From Streptomyces humidus (GTDB lineage Bacteria > Actinomycetota > Actinomycetes > Streptomycetales > Streptomycetaceae): 64,000 bases of DNA. The notes beneath the pieces were generated by a model. It was not told the origin of the DNA, did no database searches, and saw only the letters and a program-made list of their open reading frames with translations. Position numbers and translations under genes: made by a program. This document shows, piece by piece, positions 51,523-59,900 of the stretch (the stretch's first letter is position 1; every line of letters starts with the position of its first letter). The DNA is taken from NCBI RefSeq assembly GCF_014649655.1, contig NZ_BMTL01000005.1, positions 286,976 to 350,975 on the forward strand, read 5' to 3'.

Positions 51523-52680
51523 ATGGCGATGACCATCGAACCGAAAAAGGAGCTCCAGGGCAGCGAAAGGCCCGGTGAAGCCCTACTCCACCTCGACGAG
51601 AGGTTCCGCGCCTTCCTGGCCGGCGTCCCGGCCGACCGCCCAGCGTGGTTCTGCTTCTTCTCGTCCGGCCTGCTGCACGTCGTCCATCACTTCCTGCGCT
51701 TCGTCCCCGAGCGGCTGAACTGCGTGTTCATCTCCTCCGCCCTGGACGCGCAGGAGCGGGAGCTGCGCGACCGCATGAGCGGCGGACTGCCCGTCTTCGA
51801 CATGGACGAACGCGTCGGCAGCCACGAGATCTTCGAGCTTCTGCTGCGCAACGCCGACCGGCCCTTCGGCATCGTCGACGTCGACTGCTTCGTCACCGAC
51901 ACCGACTGGTTCGACCGCTGCACGGACGGCCTCGAACCCGGTGTCGCCGTGAGCGGACCCCTCAGCTACGGGCCCATCCCGTTGGCCGCACCGCCCTTCC
52001 TGGCCCTCGACCCGCGGGTGCGTCCCGACATCGAGCGCGGCGTCGGAGGGCCCGTCTCGCCCGCCGCTTACGCCTACGTGCCCCCGGGGCCGGAGAAGGA
52101 GATCGACGGCGCCACGGTACGGCTCATCGAACCGCACCACGAGCGTGCCCTGACCCGCGTGCTCGCCATGGAGGGCCCAAGGCTGCCGTTCCCGCAGGGC
52201 GGCGTGGTCGACGTGCTCGACGACGGCCGCGAGGTGCGCAGCCATGAACGCCACCACCACCTCCGCAACGGCAGCGAGGTGATCCGGGTCGTCTACGACG
52301 GCCTGATGCTGTACCAGCTCATGGCGCTGGCCGCGGGACTGCGCATCGCCCGCTTCCACAGCTACCCCGGCACCAAGGTCTTCGCGCCGGAACTGGTCCA
52401 CGCCGGCGGCATCTCGTACTGGCACCGGCTGCGCCCCAGCGAGGTCGCCGCCGGCATCCATGAACTGCCCTGGTCGGCCCACGTCGACGCCCTGCTCCTG
52501 GACGACTTCAACCACAGGCCCGACGCCCCGCCCGCATACCGCAGACGCAGCATCCGCCTCGCCGCGAGCCTGAAGCAGTCCGACACCGACCTCGACCGGT
52601 TGCGCGTCGAACTGCGCACCAAGCTCGCCGCCTCGGGGGCCGACGTGACCGACCCGCGCTGGGCCGCCGTACTCGACTGA
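51523..52680 (+). CDS. strH: StrH, proposed dihydrostreptosyl glycosyltransferase
   Basis: The protein has 385 residues. The ATG at 51523 was chosen in a frame open much further upstream, because it gives the S. griseus length (about 384). It shows CFFSSGLLHVVHHFLRFVPE, IVDVDCFVTDTDWFDRC with a DxDxF motif fit for a nucleotide-sugar site, and HRLRPSEVAAGIHELPWSAH. StrH is assigned to attach dTDP-dihydrostreptose to streptidine-6-phosphate. In S. griseus strI follows; here it does not. Confidence 0.8.
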   Translation: MAMTIEPKKELQGSERPGEALLHLDERFRAFLAGVPADRPAWFCFFSSGLLHVVHHFLRFVPERLNCVFISSALDAQERELRDRMSGGLPVFDMDERVGSHEIFELLLRNADRPFGIVDVDCFVTDTDWFDRCTDGLEPGVAVSGPLSYGPIPLAAPPFLALDPRVRPDIERGVGGPVSPAAYAYVPPGPEKEIDGATVRLIEPHHERALTRVLAMEGPRLPFPQGGVVDVLDDGREVRSHERHHHLRNGSEVIRVVYDGLMLYQLMALAAGLRIARFHSYPGTKVFAPELVHAGGISYWHRLRPSEVAAGIHELPWSAHVDALLLDDFNHRPDAPPAYRRRSIRLAASLKQSDTDLDRLRVELRTKLAASGADVTDPRWAAVLD

Positions 52681-52924
52681 CGCCGACGGTCCGTGACGGA
52701 GACAACGGAGACACGATGAGAGTGGCCACCGACGCACCCGGCTGGACGGGACGCCCTCACGCGGGCCCACCCCTTCAACTGCCCCCTTTGCGAACGCTCT
52801 TGCCCGACGGCAACGGTCCCCGAGCCGCCCACCGGCCAGCCTGCTTACGCGCCGACGACACCGCCGTCCCGGCGCCGACGCGTCCGGCGCTCGTAGCCGC
52901 TGTGACGACGCGAGGCGGCCCGAG
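52681..52924 (+). other. Gap where strI is expected
   Basis: Only 244 bases separate strH and strK. They hold one 70-codon frame (ATG at 52716, MRVATDAPGWTGRPHAGPPL) without recognisable domains and rich in Pro, Arg and Ala. It could be the fused ends of a deleted gene, but nothing in it matches a Rossmann fold. Confidence 0.5.
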
Positions 52925-52927
52925 GTG

Positions 52928-54265
52928 ATGCGGCGCACCGAGCGCCGGCGGCGGCGCGGCGCCGTACTCGGCACCGCCCTGGTCGTCCTGCTGGCCGCCC
53001 CCGCCGCGCCCGTCGTCACGAGTGTGAGCGGCGACCGGCCGCCGGCGGACAACGTCATCCTCCTGATCGGCGACGGCATGGGCGACAGCGAGATCGCCGC
53101 CGCCCGCAACTACTCCGTCGGCGCGTCCGGCCGACTCGCCATGGACACCCTGGACAGGTCCGGGCGACGCACCACCGCCTCCGTCGACGAACACGGCGAC
53201 CCGGTGTACGTCACCGACTCCGCGGCGGGCGCCACCGCCTGGGCCACCGGCCGCCGAACCGTCAACGGCCGCGTGTCCAAGACCCACGACACCGACCGGC
53301 CCCTGCCCACCCTGCTGGAGAAGGCCCGCCGTCAGGGCCTCGCCACAGGCAGCGTCACCACCGCCTCCCTCGCCGACGCCACCCCCGCCGCGCTCGCCGC
53401 CCACGTCAGCGACCGATCGTGCAAGGGGCCCGAGGACATGGCCGCGTGCCCGGCGGACACCCGGGCCGCCGGGGGAGCGGGCTCGGTTGCGGAACAGACG
53501 CTCGCGGCCCGCCCGGACGTCCTCCTCGGGGGCGGAGGCGACCACTTCGCGCAGACCGTCCGGGACGGCCCCCACCGCGGGCGCACCGTGCTGGAACAGG
53601 CCCTCGCCGAGGGCTACCACGTCGTGCGGGATCGCGCCGCACTGCGGGCAGCCCGCCCCGACCGGCCCGTACTGGGCCTGTTCGCTGCTGACTACCTGCA
53701 CGTGGAGTGGACCGGGAAGCCCGCGGCACCCGGCGGCACTGCGTCCCAGCGCTGCGCTACCCGCAACCCCGCCCGGCCCGCTGGCACCCCCACGCTCGCC
53801 GAATCCACCAGCGCCGCCCTCGCCCTCCTCACCGCCCGCCGCGACCGCCTGGGCTTCTTCCTCCAAGTAGAGGGCGCCTCGATCGACGACCGGGCGCACG
53901 AGGCCGACCCCTGCGGCCAGATCGGCGAGACCCTGGCCTTCGACCGAGCCGTCTCCGTCGCCCGCGCGTACGCCGCACGGCATCCGCGGACACTGGTGAT
54001 CGTCACCGCCGACCACGGCCACGCCACCCAGATCCTGCCCGACGACGCCCGCCCGCCCGGACGGTCCACCACGCTCCTCACCGACGAGGGCCGACCGATG
54101 CTCCTGGCGTACGCCACCAGCACGGAACAGCCGGGCGGTAGCCAGGAACACACCGGCGTCCCCGTGCCGGTCTCCGCGAGCGGGCCGCTCGCCCACCGCG
54201 TGCTCGGCCTGCGGGAGAACACCGAGCTGTTCACGACCGTGAGCGAGGCCCTCGGCCTCGGATGA
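52928..54265 (+). CDS. strK: Streptomycin-6-phosphate phosphatase StrK
   Basis: The protein has 445 residues. A basic start (MRRTERRRRRG, with an in-frame GTG one codon earlier) and the hydrophobic AVLGTALVVLLAAPA form a signal peptide. The protein is an alkaline phosphatase: metal Asp in VILLIGDGMGDSEIA, nucleophile Ser in VTDSAAGATAWATG, and metal ligands in VTADHGHATQ. It removes the 6-phosphate from exported streptomycin-phosphate, thereby activating it. Export is expected through StrVW. Confidence 0.9.
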   Translation: MRRTERRRRRGAVLGTALVVLLAAPAAPVVTSVSGDRPPADNVILLIGDGMGDSEIAAARNYSVGASGRLAMDTLDRSGRRTTASVDEHGDPVYVTDSAAGATAWATGRRTVNGRVSKTHDTDRPLPTLLEKARRQGLATGSVTTASLADATPAALAAHVSDRSCKGPEDMAACPADTRAAGGAGSVAEQTLAARPDVLLGGGGDHFAQTVRDGPHRGRTVLEQALAEGYHVVRDRAALRAARPDRPVLGLFAADYLHVEWTGKPAAPGGTASQRCATRNPARPAGTPTLAESTSAALALLTARRDRLGFFLQVEGASIDDRAHEADPCGQIGETLAFDRAVSVARAYAARHPRTLVIVTADHGHATQILPDDARPPGRSTTLLTDEGRPMLLAYATSTEQPGGSQEHTGVPVPVSASGPLAHRVLGLRENTELFTTVSEALGLG

Positions 54266-54329
54266 CCGGCCACCGCAGCCGCTCACGACCTCATGTCACC
54301 GAAGTCCCCTCACCGAAAGGTATTTCGCG

Positions 54330-55472
54330 TTGAGCTCCTTCCAGGAACTGCCCCGCTGGCCCCAGCTGACGGACGACGACATCGAGGCGGCGGTGGCGGC
54401 GCTGCGCACCAACCGCCTGGTGGGCCAAGGCAACAGCATCGTCGAAGAGTTCGAGGCCGCCCTGGCGGCCGGACAGGGCGTCGAACACGCGGCGGCCGTG
54501 TCGACCGGCACCGCCGCGGTCCACCTGGCACTGCACGCCCTCGACGTCGGCCCCGGCGACGAGGTCATCGTCCCGACGCACACCTTCATCGGCTCGGCCA
54601 GCCCCGTCACGTACCTCGGCGCACGCCCGGTGTTCGCCGATGTCACACCCGACACCCACTGCCTGGACCCCGACTCGGTGAAGTCGCTGCTCACCTCCCG
54701 GACCAAGGCCGTCGTGGCGGTCCACATCAACGGCGTCGCCGCCGACATGGCCGCCCTCACCGCCGTCGCCGCGGAGGCGGGCGTCCCCGTCGTCGAGGAC
54801 GCGGCACAGGCCCTCGGCACCGAGATCGCCGGACGTCCCATCGGCGGCTTCGGCGACCTGGCCTGCGTCAGCCTCTTCGAGCAGAAGGTCATCACCTCCG
54901 CCGGTGAGGGCGGTGCCGTCCTCACCGACAACCCCGTGTACGCAGAACGGCTGCGCCGCGCGCGCAGCCACGGTGAGGGTCCCGTCGAGGGAAGCCCCGG
55001 GATGATCTGGGCCCACGAGGTCGGCTACAACTACCGCCTCACCGCGGTCCAGGCGGCCGTCGGACTGGCCCAGCACAAGCGGCTCGGCGAGATGGTCGAG
55101 GCCCGCCGCCGCAACGCCGCCCGCCTCTCCCAACGGCTGGCCGGAGTCGAGGGTCTGGAACTGCCGGTGGAGCCCGAAGGCACCAAGCACGCGTTCTGGA
55201 AGTACGTGGTGCGCGTCGTACCGGGAGCGGGCCGCAGGAGCGCCGGGGACATCGCCGCCGACCTGCGCTCCCGGGGCGTGCCCGTTCTGCTGCGCTACCC
55301 GTTCCCGCTGCACAAGCAGCCCGCGTTCGCCGAGCACCAGGGCGTGTCCCTTCCGGTCGCCGAGCGCCTGTCGCAGGAGTTGCTGGCGCTCCCGTCCCAC
55401 CCGGGGCTCACCGAGGGCCACTTGGACCACATCGCCGACGAGGTCCGCAAGGCCGTCACCGCCACCGAGTGA
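54330..55472 (+). CDS. strS: DegT-family aminotransferase StrS
   Basis: The protein has 380 residues from a TTG start with GAAAGG upstream. It carries the PLP lysine Lys186 in CVSLFEQKVITSAGEGG, STGTAAVHLAL, and VEDAAQALGTEI with the partner Asp. Its best relatives are sugar aminotransferases, so a role in amination for N-methyl-L-glucosamine or the cyclitol has been suggested. strT follows 97 bases later. Confidence 0.85.
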   Translation: MSSFQELPRWPQLTDDDIEAAVAALRTNRLVGQGNSIVEEFEAALAAGQGVEHAAAVSTGTAAVHLALHALDVGPGDEVIVPTHTFIGSASPVTYLGARPVFADVTPDTHCLDPDSVKSLLTSRTKAVVAVHINGVAADMAALTAVAAEAGVPVVEDAAQALGTEIAGRPIGGFGDLACVSLFEQKVITSAGEGGAVLTDNPVYAERLRRARSHGEGPVEGSPGMIWAHEVGYNYRLTAVQAAVGLAQHKRLGEMVEARRRNAARLSQRLAGVEGLELPVEPEGTKHAFWKYVVRVVPGAGRRSAGDIAADLRSRGVPVLLRYPFPLHKQPAFAEHQGVSLPVAERLSQELLALPSHPGLTEGHLDHIADEVRKAVTATE

Positions 55473-55569
55473 CAGCGCCGCACGCGACAGCCGGCGCAGC
55501 GCACCGACCGCCCACCGCCGGTGCGCGGCGCCCGCCCCCTCCGACGACCGAGACGACCCCAGGAGAGCG

Positions 55570-56538
55570 ATGAGTCCCGCCCCGCACACCGCACCCGCGG
55601 CCCGCACCGCCCCCGAGACGCCCGGACCCGACGGTCTGCCGCTGCTGCTCGGCACCTCCGCCTTCGGCCAGAACGAGCGCGGCTTCCCCGTGTACGACGC
55701 CTATTGGGAAGGCGGCGGACGCGCCTTCGACACCGCCTGGCTCTACGGGTACCAGTACGGCCCCGGATGCTGCGAACGCACGTTCGGTGCCTGGGCCCGG
55801 TCGCGAGGCGTCGACAAGGAGGCCTGGGTACTGGCCAAGGGCGCCCACACCCCGGAGTGCCTGCCCGATCGCGTCGAGGCCCAGCTCACCGAGAGCCTCG
55901 CGCGCATGGACCGTACCGACGCGGCGCTGTACATGCTGCACCGCGACAACACGGACGTCCCTGTGGGGGAGTTCGTCACCGTCCTCGCCGATCTGGTGGA
56001 CCGCGGCGTCATCGGCGCGTACGGGATGTCCAACTGGACCCTGGGACGCGTCGTCGAGGCCGTCGACTACGCCCGCGCGCACGGACTGCCACGGCCGGCC
56101 GGCGTCAGCAACCAGTTCAGCCTGATCGACATGGTCGGCCCCATCTATCCGGGCACGGAGACCTCCCACGACCCAGCCTGGCGCGCCTGGCTGAAGGACA
56201 CCGGAGTACGGCTCTACCCCTGGGCCAGCCAGGGCCGCGGCGCGCACGCGCTCAGCGACCCCGACGAACTGCGCACCGGCCCGCTCGCGGAGAGCTGGTA
56301 CAGCGAGACCAACGCCGCGCGCCTGCGGCGCGCCCGGCTCCTCGCCGAGCGTAAGGGCATCTCCGCCACGGGCATCGCCCTGACCTGGACTCTCTCCCAG
56401 CCCTTCCCGGTCACGGCCCTCATCGGCCCCCGCCTGCCGCAGGAGGTCCACGACTCCCTGACCGCCGCGACCCACCGCCTGACGGAGGAGGAACGCGACT
56501 GGCTGGAAAGCGGCGAGGGCGACCTGCCGTCCCCCTGA
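55570..56538 (+). CDS. strT: Aldo-keto reductase StrT
   Basis: The protein has 322 residues. It is an AKR with the catalytic set in FDTAWLYGYQYG (Asp, Tyr), WVLAKGAHTP (Lys) and LYMLHRDNTD (His), then GAYGMSNW and a C-terminal ISATGIALTWTLSQPFPVTA. It matches StrT of S. griseus by position after strS; its substrate is unknown. AGGAGAG precedes the ATG. It is the last recognisable cluster gene. Confidence 0.85.
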   Translation: MSPAPHTAPAARTAPETPGPDGLPLLLGTSAFGQNERGFPVYDAYWEGGGRAFDTAWLYGYQYGPGCCERTFGAWARSRGVDKEAWVLAKGAHTPECLPDRVEAQLTESLARMDRTDAALYMLHRDNTDVPVGEFVTVLADLVDRGVIGAYGMSNWTLGRVVEAVDYARAHGLPRPAGVSNQFSLIDMVGPIYPGTETSHDPAWRAWLKDTGVRLYPWASQGRGAHALSDPDELRTGPLAESWYSETNAARLRRARLLAERKGISATGIALTWTLSQPFPVTALIGPRLPQEVHDSLTAATHRLTEEERDWLESGEGDLPSP

Positions 56539-57126
56539 CAGGACGCCCGCGGGCGGAGTTGCGTGTGGAGCGGTCACTCGGCCTGATCGACAAGGGGAAA
56601 GCCCCACTTCGCGACGGAGGCGGACCCCAGAGACCATGCGGCCAGGGGCGGTAGTGTCCGGCTCGCACCTTCCGATCCACGGAACCCGCGGTTTCCCCCG
56701 AGCGAAGATCAGGCAGCATGCGCAGACCCATCCCGCTGCCACACCGCAGCGGCAGATCGCCCTCCTGACAGCGCTGACGGGCGCGTGTCTCGTCGCCTTC
56801 TTCCTCGCGCCGAACGCGCTGGCCCGGGCTCCATCAGCACGGCGAACGTCGGTGAGGTGTTCCGGGACGGATTCACGGCGTACTGCCCCCGCAGGCAGTT
56901 CATCAAATATGACCGAGAGCTTCAGTTGGCCACTCTGGGTGACATAGTTGGCCGCTGCTTTCTCCCTCGACCGGGCCGGGGGAGAAAGCCCCCGCTTCCC
57001 GGCCGCTTCATTCACTGCCGCGGCCGGCCTCTCGCACCGGCGAGGCACGGACGCCGCCCGTGCCGGTGTCCAGCAGGCCAGGGACAACAAGGCCGAGCCG
57101 GCGGTACAGCTCGGATCCGGCACCGC
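56539..57126. other. Transition region with no supported gene
   Basis: It contains only short, Arg-rich frames and a GCCCGCGGGC palindrome at about 56546. The base pattern lacks strong third-position bias. It marks the right edge of the cluster. Confidence 0.5.
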
Positions 57127-57665
57127 GTGAAGGACAGCACCACCCTGGACGTCACCGAGGGCCAGCGGCTCGCCCTCGACCAGCTCCACCGCATCGTCCA
57201 GGCATCCCAAGGAGCGGTGGCAGCCACGCATGTGGCTGCTGTCGCCGACCTGGCCGGGTACGTCGAGGCCCGCATCAGCATCGGCTGCGCCAACCTGCCG
57301 CGCACCCCAGGCGGCCTGAGGCTGCGCAGTGTCGAGGCGGTCACCCTGCTGATCCCCCGCGCTTCCCGTTCACCGCCCCCAGTGTGCGGACACGCCATAC
57401 CCTGTTCGCGGGTACCCCGCACGTCAACTGGGGCCGCCACCTGTGTCTGCACCGTTCGACAGCGACCGAGTGGGATCCGGCCGACGGCATGTACGGGTTC
57501 ATCAACCGCCTCCTGGACTGGTTCGAGGTGGTCGTCGCGGGAGAACTGGACCGGCCCGGTGAACCCCTGCATCCTCCGAATGCCCTGACCGACCGCGCGG
57601 CAGGGCTCCTCGTGATCCGCCGCGACGCGCCCGTCGCTCCAGTTCGTCGGAGGTGCGTGGCTTGA
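57127..57665 (+). pseudogene. Prokaryotic E2-like (ubiquitin-conjugation-like) domain, frameshifted and truncated
   Basis: A GTG-started part (LDVTEGQRLALDQLHRIVQA, then VEARISIGCANLP) joins by a shift near 57355 to RFPFTAPSVRTRHTLFAGTP, then HVNWGRHLCLH, then GMYGFINRLLDWFEV and GEPLHPP. The FPF, HVNW-LCL and LDW-GEPLHPP pattern is that of bacterial E2-like domains linked to ThiF/E1 proteins in ubiquitin-like or anti-phage operons. The sequence ends where an ATPase relic on the other strand begins. No E1 or JAB partner remains. Confidence 0.55.
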
Positions 57666-57884
57666 TGGCTACGCAGCCCCAGTTGTCGGCGGCACTGCTG
57701 GCCAGCATCAGGGCGATGACGGATTTGCCAACGGCCGGGTCGCCGAGCAGCAGCACGAAGCCGTGGTCGCGCAGTGCGCGGGCGGCCTTGCGGTAGGCGT
57801 TGGTGACGACGAACGTGGAAACCTGCTCCGGCGCAGACTTCATCAGCACCAAGGCCTGAGTGTAGGCGCGTTCGTCGAGGATCT
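57635..57884 (-). pseudogene. nSTAND-type ATPase fragment
   Basis: About 80 codons read LDERAYTQALVLMKSAPEQV, then STFVVTNAYRKAARALRDHG, then FVLLLGDPAVGKSVIALMLA and SAADNWGCVAIKPRTSDEL. GDPAVGKS is a Walker A motif in the context of novel-STAND (nSTAND3-like) NTPases, often part of defence or conflict systems. Both ends are missing; it is fused in frame to the truncated IS3 transposase. Confidence 0.6.
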
Positions 57885-58864
57885 GATGAATCAACTCTCC
57901 TGGCTGAATGGACTGTTGGTCGCGGTTGCGTTGCCAGAGGGCCATTTCCAGCGCGTCCAGGACAAAGACGGTCTCCTTCACGGTGGCCGCGGACCAGCCG
58001 ACGATCCGGCGGGAGAAGGTGTCCACGACGAACGCGACATAGACGGTCGCCGACCAGGTCTTCACGTGGGTGAAGTCCGCGACCCAGCACCGGTTCGGAG
58101 CGGCGGCGACGAAGTCGCGGTCGACCAGATCGGGAGCCCGCTGAACCTGTCCGCCGGGGATCGTGGTGACCACGCGTCTGCCGCGCACCGCGCCCTGGAT
58201 ACCGAGCTCGCGCATCAGGCGCTCGACGGTACAGCGGGCCACCGCATGTCCCTGCCGGTTCAGCTCGCGCCAGATCTTCCGGGCTCCGTAGACACGGTAG
58301 TTGGACGTGTAGACGTCGTGGATCCTCTCCTTGAGTGCCTCGTCGCGCACGGAACGGGCGGAGGGCGTTTGGAGGCGTTTCTTGTGGGCGTAGTACGTGG
58401 AAGGGGCGATCTTGCAGTCGTGTGCGGTGAGGGTTCTGCAGATCGGCTCGACGCCGCCGAAGCGGTCCCGGTGCTCGTCGATGAACGCTACGAGCGTGTG
58501 TGTGGCCGGTCGAGCTCGGCCGCGAAGAAACTCGCCGCGGCCTTCAGGATCTCGTTCGCCCGCTTCAGCTCGGCGTTCTCCTTCTTGAGCGCCTTGAGCT
58601 GGGCGGACTCCTCCGTCGTCGTCCCCGGACGCTGCCCCGCGTCGATCTCTTGCTGTTTCAGCCAGTTCCGCAGAGTCTCGCGGGAGCCGATGCCGAGCTT
58701 GTCCGCGACTGCCTGCAGGGCGGCCGTCTCGTTCGGGTAGTCGTCGCGCACTTCGGTGACCATGCGCACCGCGCGTCGGCGCAGCTCAAGCGGGTAACGG
58801 GAGGGTCGTGCCATGACTCAATCCTTTCACGGAATCGAGTCTCTACCTGACACGGGGCGGTTCA
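57885..58864 (-). mobile_element. Truncated IS3-family element
   Basis: The left end is TGAACCGCCCCG (58864 inward). OrfA is complete. OrfB starts in the -1 frame near 58490 (VAFIDEHRDRFGGVEPICRT), has HTH-like and rve sequence (CWVADFTHVKTW, VDTFSRRIVGWS) and stops after PGELIHQ, just before the second catalytic Asp. The last third of the transposase and the right end are gone, so it cannot move itself. Confidence 0.8.
58488..58814 (-). CDS. IS3-family OrfA
   Basis: The protein has 108 residues, with the helix-turn-helix MARPSRYPLELRRRAVRMVT, then LGIGSRETLRNWLKQ. A leucine-zipper coiled coil follows (LKALKKENAELKRANEILKA), then AASFFAAELDR. It is complete, but its OrfB partner is truncated. 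Confidence 0.8.
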   Translation of the reverse strand: MARPSRYPLELRRRAVRMVTEVRDDYPNETAALQAVADKLGIGSRETLRNWLKQQEIDAGQRPGTTTEESAQLKALKKENAELKRANEILKAAASFFAAELDRPHTRS

Positions 58865-59311
58865 TGCAAGATCCACCTCGCCGGGGAGGGCGGTTGCCGG
58901 CCGCTGGCCCTGCTGGTCACCCCCGGCCAGTGGGGCGACAGCCCGCAGATGATCCCCGTCCTGGAGCGTATCCGGGTCAAGCGCCCCTGCAGAGGGCACC
59001 CGCGCACGCGGCCCAACCACTTGGGTGGTGATAGGGCGTACAGCTCTCGCCACAATCACCGCTACCTGCGTCGACGCCAGATCAAGCACATCATCCCCGA
59101 GCCGAGGGACCAGCGTGCCACCCGCCGGCGGCGCGGCAGCCGGGGAGGCCGACCCGTCGGCTTCGACAAGGAGATGTACAAGCGCCGCAACGAAGTCGAG
59201 CGGACGATCAATCGGCTCAAGCAGTCCCGAGCCGTTGCCACGTGTTACGACAAGCGCGCATACGTGTTCCACGGCACGATCGCCCTCGCCTCGATCAGGC
59301 TGTCGTGCCTC
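58865..59311 (+). pseudogene. IS5-type DDE transposase, C-terminal part
   Basis: The frame reads LVTPGQWGDSPQMIPVLERI, then GDRAYSSRHNHRYLRRR, then HIIPEPRDQRATRRRRGSRG, the metal Glu region RNEVERTINRLKQ and CYDKRAYVFHGTIALASIRL. That is the second half of an actinobacterial IS5-family transposase. The first half is missing at the IS3 end, and the extreme C-terminus shifts frame. Confidence 0.75.
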
Positions 59312-59319
59312 CCAGACCG

Positions 59320-59754
59320 CTACCGCACGGAGCAGTACAGCCGAGCTTCCTGGCCAGTGGCAGTGCGGGCCAGAGATGCCAGCTCAGCAAGGTGGCTGAC
59401 GGCCTCGCCTTCCTCAACCAACTCCCGATCAGTCTGCCGCAGGTGCGACCACTTGCGAGCTACTTCTTCAAGTCGCAGCGGATCCTCAGTTGCGAGCAAG
59501 GCCTGGAGCCGCTCCGAGATCACGAAGACGTAGCAGCCATCGTTCGTGATCTCAGTCAGTACCTGCGGCTCGCCGGCCCGCATGAGCTCTTGCGGACTGT
59601 CTCCAGTGAAGAGGCTCTCCCACTCGACTACGGCGTCCGAGGGATCGTAGATACCCACAGGCACGATCTCGAACGCTCTGCGCGGGCTGAAGCCCTTGAC
59701 CGCAGCCGCCGACTCGTCATCGGGCGCGACAAAGAAATCTGCCCACTCATCCAC
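59320..59754 (-). CDS. Hypothetical protein, C-terminus probably cut by the IS5 relic
   Basis: The protein has 144 residues and begins MDEWADFFVAPDDESAAAVK. It is acidic, with a middle part FEIVPVGIYDPSDAVVEWES, then VFVISERLQALLA and a helical LRQTDRELVEEGEAVSHLAE. It resembles small cytoplasmic Streptomyces proteins of unknown function, some of which act like immunity proteins. The last codons after GQEARLYC run into the transposase boundary. Confidence 0.55.
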   Translation of the reverse strand: MDEWADFFVAPDDESAAAVKGFSPRRAFEIVPVGIYDPSDAVVEWESLFTGDSPQELMRAGEPQVLTEITNDGCYVFVISERLQALLATEDPLRLEEVARKWSHLRQTDRELVEEGEAVSHLAELASLARTATGQEARLYCSVR

Positions 59755-59900
59755 TCCAGCATCATGCCCGGCATCCAGGCCACGTGACCAGCAAGATCCG
59801 CCGGACAGGCCCTTAATCCTAGTGCGCCGGTCTGAGCCACCTCGTACGATGCCTCCGACGCTCGAACATCAGTGCATATCGGAGGCATCGGAGGTCACAC

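Noticed and set aside
52716..52925. 70-codon frame as a remnant of strI
   Set aside because: It has no Rossmann motif or recognisable dehydrogenase sequence; kept only as an unexplained gap.
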